From Polyodon spathula (taxonomy: Eukaryota; Chordata; Actinopteri; Acipenseriformes; Polyodontidae), in contig NC_054547.1 of the NCBI RefSeq assembly GCF_017654505.1, positions 24,495,975-24,559,974 on the forward strand: 64,000 nt of DNA, read 5' to 3'. Positions 23,095 through 38,000 of this stretch are shown here, in pieces. Numbering within the stretch: position 1 is the first letter of the stretch; every line of letters begins with the position of its first letter. The translations under genes were made by a program, and so were the position numbers. Below the pieces are notes generated by a model. That model was not told where the DNA came from and ran no database searches. It saw only the letters and a program-made list of their open reading frames with translations.

Positions 23095-26000
23095 GTAAGC
23101 ATGATTTGTTCTAAGTTTTTTCCGCTGCAACACTCTGTCCCAAGTGGATGAAAGAAATGTCACATATATTCTGTGTGGTATTTCTTCCATCTAGCAGTGG
23201 CAGAGTGTTGCATGGTTACACTGGTGTTAGAGAGCTCTGTTGAAGCCATGCGATGCTTTGAATTTCTCTGTTTTTTCTCTGAAACAGAAAGTGGTACAAA
23301 GTTTGAAACAAAAAGAATACGTTCAATAAGATAACTATTTCATATCAAGTTACTGTTTGAATTCGTTGTAGCTAACACAATATTTCCACACATTCTACCC
23401 TTTGCACTTCAAATGTGCAGTTTGTAAAGAAACGCATGTTATTACAAATGTATTTTCATTTTAAAACAGGTCTGGTACGGCACAGTAAAGGGGTGGGGCA
23501 GTGTCTTTAACCTAGTGTAATACCAGATATCCTGTTTGCTAAAACTTGTGTTTCTTTCAAAACGGCACATTTCAGTCCAATCACTTTAAGGTTTGATGCT
23601 GATTGTTTCTGGCACAGTCTCCAATGAGCTGCTGTTGGGAGAATGTTTGCTATGCTGTCAACTCTCCAGCTGCTTGCCTTCCTGTATAAACAATCCCAGA
23701 GTGACCTGGAGCTGACCACACTCTGTCTTTAGACAGTCTGAATTTGGATTTCCTGCCATTAGTATGTGTTAGTTCATTGGAACAGCACCCAATGTGTAGT
23801 GTATAAAGCAAATAAGTTAATATTTTAAACAGAATGAGCACGTCACAAACAAAAAAGTGGACAAAAAAATGGAAACACCAATGTAAAGTCACTTAATAGG
23901 GCGTTGGGCCACAACGTGCAGCCTGTATGCGCCGTGGCATAGAGTCTACCAGCCTCTGGAATTCTGCAGGAGTGATGCGTCACCATTCTTCCACAAGAAA
24001 GTCAATCAACTAATGCCTGGTTGATGGAGGTGGAAAACACAGTCTCGGGCGTCGTTCCAGAATATCCCATAAATGCTTGATTGGGTTCAAATCAGGTGAC
24101 TGAGAAGGCACTGACATTTGGATAACATCAGTGTCATGCTTATCAAACCATTGGGCTACCACACGTGCTCTATGGATGGGGGGATCCTGGAAGACACACA
24201 CACACCCCCCCCTCGCAGGAAAGAAATGCTTCAGCATGGGGTGAAGATAATCAGTCAGTATCATTAAGTAGCAATTAGCATTGACCTAGCCTTCAAAGGG
24301 AATGAGTGCACCCTAACCATTACAGGAAAATGTGCCCAACAACATTACAGAACAACCAGAACCCTTCACTGTTGGAACCAAGGACTCAGGGTTGTACAGT
24401 TCTTTAGGTTGGTGCCACACGTGCACTCGTCCATTTGTTCGAGAACATGGTGAAGGATGATTCATCTGACCACATTTCTCCACTGCTCGATAGTCCATTG
24501 CCTGTGCTCTTTGCATCACTGGACTTGCAAGCATGCATTACCAGGTGTGATGAGCAGTTTGTGCACTGCAACCTGACTATGGTATCCCACTCTGTGGAGT
24601 TCTCGGCGGACCGTTTTTGATGAAACTGTCTGCTTGTGCCCCAGTAAGAAATTTGCAGTCAATTGATCTGCAGTTGCTCACCTGTTTTGCCTTGCACTTT
24701 GAGTTAATGCACGGATATCATGATCCTGGAGTATGTGCTTCCGCCCACTGTTGCCCTTTTCTGATGATGTCTTTCCCTCGGAGTTCTGTGCCGACGTGAC
24801 CTTAGACACCATTGCTCGTGAAGCATCAACAAGTTGAGCTGTCTTGATCACTGAAGCTCCTACCAAACACGCCCCAACAATCGCCCCTCTTTCAAAGTTA
24901 CTGAGGTCTCCTCTTGCAGTCATGTTAGCCATAATTATAGGCAACCAGGTCTGTCCAGCACTTTTATACATGACCCTAAACATGCTGGGATGTTATTTAC
25001 TTAATTAAGCATGAGCCACACCTGTGTGGAAGCCCTTGTTTTCAATATACTTGGTGTCCCTCATTTACCTAGGTGTTTCCATTTTGTTGTCCACTATATT
25101 TATTTATTTATTTATTTATTATTGAATGCTACCTAGGAGTGGTTTTTTATACGGTCGCCAGGGTTTCACTTAGGTCTGGTTGTACAGTTTATATGCAGTC
25201 AATAATTGTTAGTTTAAAGGTAATTCCAACTAATACCACTTATATTGGCAGTTTGTCTGTAGGTGAGAATATGGTTGGGTCAAATATTACTAACATTTCA
25301 AAAGTGTTTATAATAAACACATCTGTGTATTGTGGTACTAGCCTGGACTAAAGTGAGATTTGGGACTGTGATTAAAGTGTGCTGTATTAGTGCGGTCAAC
25401 TCCTGAATATTTTGGTGTCAGTGGTTCCTTAGCTCTACCCCTCTCTCATACAGCAGGGCCAGTTCACAAACCCAGAAACCCCCGGGTATGTGGGATTCGC
25501 CAACCTGCCCAACCAGGTCCACCGTAAATCTGTGAAGAAGGGCTTTGAGTTTACCCTCATGGTCGTGGGTAAGTATGTTTCACTCCCACATATTTTCATC
25601 ATGAGGGTGATACTGACCCATATGGAATTTAATGGCCAAAATGTTATGATTTTCTTTTCAATTAATAATGCACTTTACAGCAGTACAAAGGCCAATGCTT
25701 TTTTAATGTTATGTAATCCAGGCTTTTGTCCAGGCTGGAGCAAATCAAGCTAATCAGTTGTGTCTTTCAGGGGAGTCTGGTTTGGGAAAGTCAACCCTAA
25801 TAAACAGCCTGTTTCTGACAGACTTGTACCCAGAGAGAGTCATCCCAGGAGCTGCAGGTGAGGGTGATATTATGAATCCCAGTGAAGGGGGGTTATACTG
25901 CATTTATCGTACTGTATTTGTAAATCCACCAGAAATTCCATTACAGAAATTAACCATTTCACTGCCATTGTTTTTTTTTTATAAAGGTAGAAACATTCCA

Positions 26001-29000
26001 TCTCATATGACATTCCCCTTTGATTATGTCCCAGGGATTCTTTTTTTTTTTTTTTTTTGTTCACAAAAACTACAGTTACCATGTTTGCTCAAGTATAAGT
26101 AGAGAAAGTTAACCCCAAAACACAATCCTGAAGTTGGGGGGGTCGACTAATACACAAGCAAAACCCCCCTTATGTCAGCAAACCTTTAATATCTGCAAAT
26201 GTCATGTCCAGTGTGTGGTTACTGCAATCCCCTTCTGTACCTAGCAGGGTTTAGGACCCAGGAGAGCCCTGTGGCAGGCATGCATTAAGTGCGTGAGGCA
26301 AGTTCACATACAGTACTTAGCCACACATCTGCACCCTATACTCGAATCTCGCCCTCACAATGGGAGTTCGAATTTTACATGAGATTGACTTTTACTCAGG
26401 CAAATACGGTACTACCACTTATATGGTGTAATTGGTGAATTCATTTTGCAGTTAAATTATTACATTACCCTATCACTGTAAAATAACCCTTAGTTACAGT
26501 CTGATTGAAACCATATTTTAGTGCATCTTGAAATTCAACAGATCTTTGTTTACCAGTCTACCTTATACTAACCTGCTGCTCTCTCCTCTGATTCATTCTA
26601 CCAGAGAAAATCGAGAGGACCGTTCAGATTGAGGCATCGACAGTGGAGATTGAAGAGCGTGGAGTGAAATTGAGGCTAACTGTTGTGGATACACCAGGAT
26701 ATGGAGATGCCATCAACAGTCAGGACTGGTATGTGGTCCTTATGGGGCAGGTAGACTGATCCAGGGGGGCAGATCTGGAAGAAAAACTAGGAATTTTAAC
26801 TTGTTAGTCTGTTTTTGATTAATTAAATGTGATTTGATATATACTGTGGTAGTTTTGGTATGCTAATAACAGTATAGAAAAGTTGGTAAATATCAAACTT
26901 TCATGGCAATGGTAGCTAGTTTAATCTACTGTTGAAGCTACTTTCCCCACATGCCCGCAACAGAATGAATTGCTCATATTTGTGGGATCATTTTTTTCCA
27001 CTTAGCTTTAAATATTATGGGTGTAACATACACCTTTTGAGAAATCAAAAAAGAATGTCAATACAACTAGTGCCACTATCCATAGTCCAATAGGTGGGGG
27101 CACATCTACAAATTGACTCGCCTCTCTCTGCCATCGGGCAAGTCAAAAGGAGCTACTCTTCCTTTTTGCCATACAAGGAAGACAAGGAAAAACTAAGTTT
27201 AATTTTTAATACTGTACTGAAGCAGGCAAAAAGCAGGATACTGTAAATAATAAATGTTAAATACGGTGCTGGAAACGAATGTGATATAGACATGGGTGAA
27301 AGTTTTCTGTACACGGAATTCCATCAAAGTGGCCTCTCCCAGGTCCATTCCTATGATTAAAGCAAAAAAAAAAAAAAAAATCTGACATTTCACAAATCAC
27401 AATCATTTTTGTGACCTTTTTAGGTTTTTGGAGTTTTTTTTTTTCTTTTGTCATTGAATGCTCGGATATATAATAAAGTGTTGAATTTAAATCAAGGGAA
27501 GTAATGTAAAAACTGTACAATGCATTAGTAACACCTCATCTAGAATATTGTGTTCAGTTCTGGTCACCTCGCTACAAAAAGGATATTGCTGATACAAGAC
27601 TTAACGTTTTCTGAGATGGTTGCGTTTGCACCTCTTTGCTGCTGACTATTAAATTGCAAAAAAATAGTGAAACTGAAGTGATTATTTAAATTAGCATTAA
27701 TGTAAAGTTTAAAAAAAAAAAAATTGGCTATTTGTTTTAGCGTTGCATAAATGTGACTAAGAGACGTTTAACAAATTCTATTGTGTTTTGTTTAGCCGTG
27801 TCTAAAATTTAGAACCGATTTTAGCGCATCAACATGCTTTATGAATAAGAGACCAAAAACAACCTCAGGATTTGAGTGTAACAACTTTTTTTCCTCACGT
27901 CTAAGAGATAAATATGCTTTATGAGCTGAATATGGTCCATAATGATTTAGTTTCAGTTCTCGCAGTACTTTGTGAATATTGTCTGTTTCAGATAGTGGTG
28001 TTTGGCATTCACAATGGCCAGTTCATTATATACCTACTTGGTTTTTTTTGAAATTAAAGACAAGTCTACTGGCTGTCCCGTCTTGAACCACGTACTCCCA
28101 AGCCTGAGCAGCTGGCCTGGGCTCCTTGTTGTGTGTACTTCCTTTCAGCCTCTATTTACTGATTATTTTGTTTTAAATAATATTTGTATTAATAGTGATG
28201 AACTGTTCTTGTTAGTTTTATAACACACCAATGCTGGGATTTCTCCTTTGTTATTAGCCAGTTCATGGTTTCTTCATTTCATATTCTCCTTTGCTGCCTC
28301 ACATATCAATGTCATTATTCTTTTGACTTCTGCAAAAAAATTGCTGATTTATTCCAGCATGCTGTGCTTTCTTTAAGCCAGCTATAGATAGCAAACCATT
28401 TCTTGTTTGGCAGCCTCTTTTTCTGCAGTGAAGGCCTCCCTGCGTGTTCACCACAAACACAACCATTGCAGATTGTAAGAGGGTTATTGCCTATCCGAGT
28501 CTGGACTTCCTGGTTCATGTTAATTGAACTGTATTGGGGTCTGTAACAGGGCTAGGAGCCCTGTACAGGAGAGTAAGTGATTTATTATTTATTTAAATGA
28601 CGGCGAAAGCCGTGGTTATTTATTTGTATTTAAAATTGTATTTATATATGATGGTGAAAGCCGTGTGTTTTTGTTTTGTTTTAAATGTGTTCTGGCAGAG
28701 GCGAGCTTGGCAGCACTTCCTCTGCCAATTACTAATTAAAAAACCTGTGCAGATTGTGGCCGAGGGGTAATGGGGTATGGATAGTTAACCCCTCGGCCAT
28801 AGTAAATAAAAGCCTGCAGTTCTCTGCCCTCTGGGTGGGTATTCGGAGGAGGAACGAGAGCGAGAATGAGACTGGTTTGAAAACAAAACTAAAAAAAAAA
28901 AAGGATCAGTGAAAGCGATCTGCCCAGCCTGACCAGTGTGTTCAGTTTTTGTGTTTGTGATTTTGTTAAAACTTTTATTTTAGGTCTGTGAGCAGTGTCT

Positions 29001-32000
29001 TTTGTTTAAATATTGTGTGTATATACACAGTGCCTTTTTTGCACTGCAGTACCTTGCCTGTGTTTTGTGCCTGCTTCTGGTCTGACGTCACCACGCAGCC
29101 ATCCCTGTCACAGGGTCTCCTAATTATCTTGGACTGAAAAGGTTTCAGTTTAACTAAGCGATGAACTTGAAATAAGTTTTGATGACATGGTCTACAATCG
29201 GCAAGCGATATAAAAAATTGTACAATACAATACAATTATAAAAAATCTAGCCCACCGTATAGGAAAAATGTGTTTGAGTAAGTTACTTAAATGTTTGAGT
29301 AGATCAGCTGCCCCTCCCTCATAACGATGTAACTCCTTGGGTGAAACTGTACCTTTTCATGGGTGATAAAAACTCAATGCTTTGAGACTATTCAGTATCA
29401 TATGATTCTCTTGGTCAAGGTCGTTGGTATCATACAAGAAAAGGTAACCCTTTTTTTTGACAGTAATTTGACAAAGATCTGGCCGCTGCAGTGTCAAACC
29501 GTGCATACTAAATGTTGTGTTGATCATGACATTGCCCGCTGCCCTAACTTCCATATTGACGTCATGGGAACATACACTTTTGAGTTAGTGGCTTACTGTT
29601 TGTTACACAGCTATATTCCCTTAACTCGGCAAATCACATAAGCAATGTTGTCCTGTAAATATGAAGTGTTTTACTGCCTCATTGTTTGAACTTCTTGCCT
29701 TATCGATCTTTTTCATATATCCTTTTTATTCTATTTTACAAACCAATTTTATCAGAGCTGCCAATCCTTAATACATTCTGCCACCAGGATACAAAAACTC
29801 TCATTTCAGTTAACTGCCTCCTTCTCCCTGAATCTTCAGTTACTGTATGTACTGTGTGAGAGAGGAACAACCCAGAGCTGCCGGAAGCTGGTGAGCTCTG
29901 TGCAGCAGTGCTTTCTCGCAGATAGGAAGTGGCCCTTGCCAGCCGCCTGGGTTTTCTTTCACACCTAGATGTTAGTGCTGCTCCCAGTCATGTGGTGTGG
30001 CTCTGGTATCCTGTGAAGTCTAACAGCCCCTTGACAAAGGAAGCATTTAGTTTTTTTTAGTTTTGTTTTGTTTTTTCAATGTAAACATTTAAAGGTGGAA
30101 TGAATAGGCTGTACACAATTCAATATTTTTCAGGTATAATTCATGTTATTTGATTTGCAGTTCTTATATTGCTTGTGTTTTTCATTAAGTCAGCATGGTT
30201 CATTGCAATATATTCTGTACTATAGACCATAAGCCCCGCATCCGATATCAAATTTGTAATAAACGCAGCTCTCAATAATGAAACATGGACATTTTTTCCC
30301 CTACCCCAGCTCAAATAAATACAACACTTAATAAAGAAACGCATAAGAAACACAGTATGGCAAAATAGAAACAAAATGAATTGAATGAACTTGAATAAAA
30401 TGTATTTAAAATAATACAATTACACACTGGAACATACTGGTATCTTACTGTTAAGTTTATGGAACCCAAACGAAAAAAATACCATAGGTACACAGCACTA
30501 TGTACTGATACTGGTGTATGAGTAAATACAGCAGCACTATATATGTATATATGAATTAACAAGAAAAGTAATACATTTTAGTTGTAATGCAGGTGCTGCA
30601 TTATTTAAGTTTAATGCATTTCTATTTTGGTTGTATGCACAGCTTTTTTGCTAATAAGAGACTCTGGGGATAGCCACAGGATCAACTCAACTTCCTCACC
30701 TTAGCCGATGGTGTTGAATTGACGTTTCTCTTGTTATCATTTCCCTCTCCACGCTACACTGGTATGTGTCCTCACCTAGTCAAACACTGATCTGATCTGC
30801 GAGCTCAACAGCTTTCAGTGTAAAGTTGCAGGATTTCTTCGCCATCCTGATCTAGTTGTATCCGCAGACGTTTAAAAGTAATATGTTAATAATCTAATTA
30901 GTCTCATGCTTATCACATGGATGATGCAAAAAGCTGTTTTGAGGAATATACTAGAGTTGTGTTTTAATGGTCTATAGTAGAAAAGTGCTTTTTAAAATAA
31001 ATAAATAAATAAATAATCAGTTTCAAGAATGTAACACAAAAAAGGAAACAAAACAAGATCTGGAAACCAAATAACATGAATGTTTTTGTACGCCCTATTC
31101 ATTTTGCCATTTACAAAACTGTCAGCAGTAAACATGAAATTCTGTTTAAAAAACCCTTTTCTGAATAAAAAATGGAACCAGTAAAATCATTAGAGACATC
31201 AGTTACAATAGCTAGTTGAATTTGAGTTGTTTTAATGATCTTTTATTACTGCATGAGGCAAACTGTAATTACTGTTTCCTGTCTGTATCACTTACGATTC
31301 ATGGAGTCAAACACCCTGAAAATCTTTCTGGAAATTCAGAAGGGCATCATCACAGCTGACTTAATAAACCATGAGTTTCAGAGGTTATGGCCACCTTCTT
31401 ATACATTTCTGTTTTGAAAGTATACATGGTTATTTGTTTAATATGCTGTTTTACATGATGAGGTGATACTAGCATCTGCAGTTTGTTATTTATATCCATT
31501 TAAATGTTTTCTTGTTCTCTGTTTCAGTTTCAGCACAATTATTGCCTACATCGATGACCAGTTTGAGCGGTACCTTCATGATGAGAGTGGACTGAACCGC
31601 AGGCACATAGTGGATAATCGAGTGCACTGCTGCTTCTACTTCATCTCTCCACTGGGACATGGGTGGGTACCTCACTGTCTCCAGTGCAGTTTGGAGTGTC
31701 TCTGATCCAGGCCTTTGAACACAATGTCATAATGACATATAGGAAGAATACATAATGGTAGGTGAAAACAAATATATCTATCGATCGATCTATCTATCTA
31801 TCTGTCAGTAAGACTTCGAGATAGCAAAGGGTTAATGCAGGTTTAAAATATTCGTTTGACCGATAGCTGGCTGCTCTTGGGAACAGCAAAAGTTGCAAAC
31901 TGAGACAGGTGTGTTTTAGGATTGAGCCAAGGTCTCCATTGGCATGGTTTTTCACTGATTTTTCAAAGTATTTAAATCATAACAGTTTTATATGTAAATG

Positions 32001-35000
32001 AAGAATCTGAGATTGCGTAACAAAGTGCAGTGTTGGTACTCGTTCCCACGGCAGATCTTTTACAAATTGGGTTTTGTACAACTAAGCAACTAATAAGCCA
32101 AAAGGAAAGCGCTGAAATCAATAAATCATAAAGAATGTAATTGTGAAAAAAAAATGAAAACAAACATTTAGAGTGGAGGCTTCATTATGTGAAAAAAAAA
32201 AGTAACGTTTTGCCTTGTTTGGTGTCGGTTTCCCAGACTTGCAGAAAAAGCAGCAGCTTTATTTGTTGTGAATTCAACTTTTCGTTTACATCATATCCAG
32301 TTTCGCAGTAAAATGTCCCAATGGATACCCAGATACGCAATCGAATTGTCTAACTTTTTGATTTGGGATCTGATGTGTTCAGGTCAAAAATGCCGTTCAG
32401 AATCTTTCCAGGACTCGCTGGTATCACTCAGCAAGATTGGCGCGGACTTGGGAGAGGCTACACAAGCGACAACGCTCAATATAGGATTGCTATTATTTTG
32501 TATTATGAATTTTGTTTTAATAGTGTTTATTATTAGGATTAGGGATGGGAATTACGAATAGTTTTCTATTTGAATACACTGGGTGCAACATTTTTTTGTA
32601 TTCTGTTACCCGAACTCGGGTCCCTCATGCTACCAAAAGTAAAAGGCAAATGCGTGTGCACAAGCAGACAGCATAACAGTGTAAGCCGGTAAAGTTTAGC
32701 CAGGTTCACAAAGTGTTCATACAATGTCCAAGACAAGATGTCTTCGCTGTGCACCCTATTTCCTCAGGCACATTTTTTTTCTTTTGTTTACTGAATTAAA
32801 GTACACAGAACTCAATGATCAGCAACGTCACAGCGTGTATCTCTTCCAATTAAAGCAACAGTAGCATAATATTGCGCAAACCACCAATTCATAATTTTTG
32901 CTGTAGTTTATTCAGAATAAAATAACACCTATCATGTAGCAACCTAAATATTTTACTTCTGTTTAATTCTAACAAATAATATTTATAAGATAATCTTGGT
33001 GTAAATATTGTAACCTGGCCAAAATAGAAAATACATTCCAACATTACAATAGTTTAACATAAATAATTACTACTAGACATCAGATGAATTGAAGTCAAGT
33101 TACTTTGTTTATTCAGTAACCTGTAAATCATTCAAAACAAGGATACCCGGTTGTACTTTTAATGGTCAGTGCAAATGTTGCCGTTACTCCATCCATTCAC
33201 AAAGTCAACAGTAGATGTTTTACATTGAACTGCAGTCCAGAGCTAAAAATATAACTCCTTTCCAACTCCAAGTACCTTGCATTTTCTTATAGTCACTGCG
33301 TTGTTGTGCTTAACATTTAGTACATCTTTACATTCATCACAACGTTAAATTACCTTTCTTTAAAATGTTACCCAAGTTTGGATTCTCCTACTTCTTTTAG
33401 CACTTGCTATATACATGTTTAATGGCTGAAGTAACATACTGAAAGACTTTGTTTAGCCACTTTCTTTTGAGACATGGGCTCTCTTTGGTTACCATACACA
33501 GTTAGAAACATACTGAAAATAAAAACCATCATGAAACAATATATAAATATATTGGACCAGATAAAACTGCATCCGGGTCAATAAAAACACTAGCTCAGTG
33601 ACCTGAGGGGCCAGTAGTTAAAAATCGAAGAGAGATTACAAAATGACAGCAAAATGCATGTCTGTCTGCAATAGCCCAGGGTTTTTGTTTTTATTGCTGT
33701 ATAAACCCTAAATATTCATGTGTTGAATTTAAATCAAGGGAAGTAATGTTAAAACTTTATAATGCATTAGTAAGATCTCATCTAGATTATTGTGTTCAGT
33801 TCTAGTTACCTCACTACAAAAAGGATATTGCTGCTGTAGAAAGAGTGCAAAGAAGAGCGACCAGAATTATTCTGGGTTTAAAATGCATGTCATATGCGGA
33901 CAGGCTAAAATAATTGAATCTATTCACTCTTTTACAAAGAAGACTACGTGGCGACCTGATTCAGGCATTCAAAATTCTAAAACGTATTGACAATGTTGAC
34001 CCAAGGGACTTTTTCGACCTGAAAAAAGAAACAAAACCAGGGATCACAATTGGAGATTAGATAAAGGGGCATTCAGAACAGAAAATACAGGGCACTTCTT
34101 TACACAGAGAATTATGAGGGTCTGGAATCAACTCCCCAGTAATGTTGTTGAAGCTGACACCCTGGGATCCTTCAAGAAGCTGCTTGATGAGATTCTGGGA
34201 TCAATAAGCTACTAACAACCAAATGAGCAAGATAGGCCGAATGGCCTCTCCTTTGTAAACTTTCTTATGTTCTTATGCCTGTGCCCTTTTCAGAATGAAG
34301 CCTCTGGATGTCCAGTTCATGAAGGCCATCCACAATAAAGTGAATGTTGTCCCTGTCATCGCCAAAGCAGACACCCTGACACTGAAGGAGAGAGAGAGAC
34401 TGAAGCGCAGAGTAAGAGACCACCTGAAATCCAACTACAGCCAGCTTCTATTGATAATTACAGTACAATCAGCTTTCAAGATGTAACTTGCACAAGCTGA
34501 AAATAGTGGCTTTTATCCCAGAGATGAAACATTAAATATAAAAAGGTTTTCTGATTAAGTGCCGGTTTTGAAGCACGGAGCGTTCCCTGTTGTTTAGACA
34601 GCTATGTGTGGTATAATTTGAATCCTTATATTATCATCTGTCATAATTCATTTTTGTCAAAACCTCAGGCAGAATTGGATGATCAGGTACTCTGCAACAA
34701 CAAGATCCAGATTAAAGTTCTGTTTTACGTTGGCTGGACTTACCTTTGTTCCAAGGGTTAGCTGAGGTATAGACTGATTAACATCAGAGCTGGTGAGAAA
34801 AATTTTATGGATCGTAGCAAAATCTTTACATCACACTGTGTGTATACCACACACACAACAACCACACATAATAATAATATATATATATATATATATTATA
34901 TATATTATATTATATATATATATAAGGAAAAAAAAGATTTGTGTGGTACCAGGCTGAAACAAATGCTGTATGAAAAACAGAGCCTGCAGGATGAACCCTG

Positions 35001-38000
35001 CTATTTCAAACCCAGCTTTTATGTTCTTTAGTCTTTACCTAAAAGGAATGTAAGCAATTGCTGCAGTATCTGGTCTAAATGCCTTTTCCGTTTCAGATTC
35101 TAGATGAGATTGATGAGCATGGCATTAAGATCTATCACCTCCCTGATGCTGAATCTGATGAAGATGAGGATTTCAAAGAACAGACCCGCATCCTTAAGGT
35201 ACAATCGCTGGAAGTTAATGAGGTCTGAGCAGCCGAAGTTTCTGTTGTTTAGAGGGGCTGTTACAGAACATCAGCTCTCACTGAGGGCCCATAACACTCC
35301 GGGGCACCATTTGCCAGTTACAGTAGTGCCTATGCCTGGAAAATTGCCTGTTTGGGTTTATAAATCTTAAACGACTTGTCTGATTTGTGTTTGAATGTGC
35401 TGTAAACATCCACACCTAACTTCTCTAGAGCCCAGCTAGCAGTTCAAAGGATAAGGGCAGGAAAAACAATATACTCTATGTAAAATATGTTATTTTTATT
35501 TCTGAGAGAAACACAGATTGCACATTTAGAAAGCATGTGTTTTCATATTAAAATATGAGCTCTAATACTACACTAGGTAAAAAAAATCTGTTTGCAGACC
35601 TTGCTTTCAGACAGACCACTTTCATGGTCAATTCAGGGCCTTCTTCCTTCCAGAAGACTGACATGCTTTGCAGCTTATAAGTTGCTTGACCCCAAAACAT
35701 TTATGAGGTGGAATTACCTAAGATGTGCAAGAGTAACAAATGAAATAATAAAACAACTAACAAAACACAAGAACAAAATAACAGGCACAGTGGCCAAAAC
35801 AATGCAAACACTTTGAGTTTCAGGCTGAGCTGCCGCTTTAATGTAAACACACCACACAAAACTCCTCCCACTCCCTGCCAACGTAAAATTCCCCAAACAC
35901 ACCGACACATCTGTGCATCGGCAGGGCTTTCACCCTGCCACACAAGTATGGTCTGTTTCAGTATTTTCATAACTACAACCAATTTAGGTAGAACATCTTC
36001 TTAACTAATAGTGTGTCGTGTTGCAGGCTAGTGTCCCATTTGCGGTGGTGGGGTCGAACCAGCAGATTGAGGCTAAAGGGAAGAAGGTACGAGGACGCCT
36101 GTACCCCTGGGGTGTGGTAGAGGTGGAGAACCCCGAGCACAATGACTTCCTGAAGCTTCGCACCATGCTCATGTGAGTCCTGGAAGGGTCAGAAGAGTAG
36201 TATTAGGAGAGGGAGTTTAAAAAGAATGATGTTACAAGGGACAGTCCTGGTTAGGTTTCCATTTAGAGTTCCAGTTTGTACAGTAATCCCTATAATATTG
36301 CTGCACTATACCACGTTCTAGAACATTTGTCATTTATTTCTTCACATTCATTAGGAATCATTAGGTAACTTGTAGGTTGTTTTAATACTCCATATATCCT
36401 CAGATTTTGATATGATACATTTTCACTAAATTTGTAAACTGTTTCATGAATTCATGTCGTGATGGAAAATCTTTAAAATTGCTTGTTCAATATTTCACAG
36501 TAAGTGATGTGAAATACACAGGTTTTGTTAGATGTGGTTGTTTATATTGGAGGTGTAAAGCAATGCACATGCAATGTAAAGTACAATCTACTGCTTGGTG
36601 GCTGAACATTGCTTCATCATGTTCACCATTGATTGCTGTGGTGAGTTTCAGCAGGCACCCTGTAAGATGATGTAATCGTTAAAGCCTGAGTTGGCGTGGG
36701 TTTGGCCAGTATCTAACTTGTCTGCCCTTCTTTCAGAACCCACATGCAGGACCTTCAGGAGGTGACACAGGACCTTCACTACGAGAACTTCCGCTCCGAG
36801 CGTCTCAAGAAAGGCGGCAGGTTGTCTTCCCATGGTTTCCTTCTGCCTCTGTCTCCTGCGTACGTAGCTGTCTATCTGTCTGCCTGTCTGTTTCCCTGCG
36901 TCTCCGCTCCCTCCCTGAACACCAATGTAGTATAGATCACTAGTGAGAAGAAAAAGCAGCATGCACTCCAACAATCGGGTTAATCACTCTGTTTGAGAAC
37001 AGACTAGTGTTACTTCATAGATTTTATTGAATTAATGAATAAAAAACATGGTCATTAAAAAAAGAAACTATGAAACATCTATTTCAAAGATATAACTATT
37101 TTATAAAAACTTTACACAGAAAAAACTTTGGAACTGATCAGTTTGTGCCACAATCAGTATCACAGTCTTTCTTATGTGCTTAACAGCCACAGGAAGAATT
37201 GAACTTGTGAGAAGAAGCCTATTATACATATATGATGGTACATTTGCAAGGAAAGCACATAATAATAAGGTATCCATGATGGTAAAGCAGTTGTAACCAG
37301 CATACATTATTTTCTGAACACTCAAATCTTCTAAATGCAAGACTTTCTAAAGGTGTTTGTCAAAAATCCTTAGATAAACCACCAACTTCCAAAATCTTAC
37401 CATGCAAAAAGTAATATCCATGAACCAAGCTGTAACCCACCAGCTGTAACCTGGCTGTTGTTTCGCACAAAAAAAAAAAAAAAAAAAAAAAACAAAGCTG
37501 TTAACCCTTTGCGTTCCTATGTCGGACAGGTCCGACAACAATTTTCCCTTTCCAGTCCGATATTGGGCTCTGTCCGACATCATTAAAAAGATGTAAAGTA
37601 TAGGTAAAGCTGAGAAAACCTTTAAATGGCCTAGTGAGACCAATAGGGGGGTGTATCTCATAGACCCATGCACTACAGAGATAAGACAGAGATGGAGCTT
37701 CTGCATCCAGCGCTCAAAGAATATCACTGGCATTTGCAGAGCTTTTGAGATGTTATAGTAATAAAATAATGATTTGGATCGCATTATTGAGGAGTTTGGT
37801 GATAAAACCAGTGATCAGGAGAGAATTTATCAGTATGCACGTCTATAAAGAGGCATGTGAAAAATACAATGAACAAAGGGTGGGGCTTTGCTGGAGATAC
37901 AGTACTGAGTGTACTTTTGTGAGTCAATGCCTTTTAAACCTGTTTTACTCTGAAAAATAAATTTAAACAGCACATGTAAAATAAACGACATGTGTGAAAA

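Larger units (their letters stand above)
23095..25453. other. SEPT2 intron with a Tc1 element
   Basis: Apart from the Tc1 copy (23856-25095) and a CCTAGTGTAA-headed repeat piece (about 23511-23600), nothing was recognised. Confidence 0.6.
26729..31527. other. SEPT2 intron with LINE fragment and solo LTR
   Basis: Listed elements occupy 27480-27600 and 28537-29117. The rest, including a GC-richer patch at 29860-30010, is unassigned. Confidence 0.6.
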
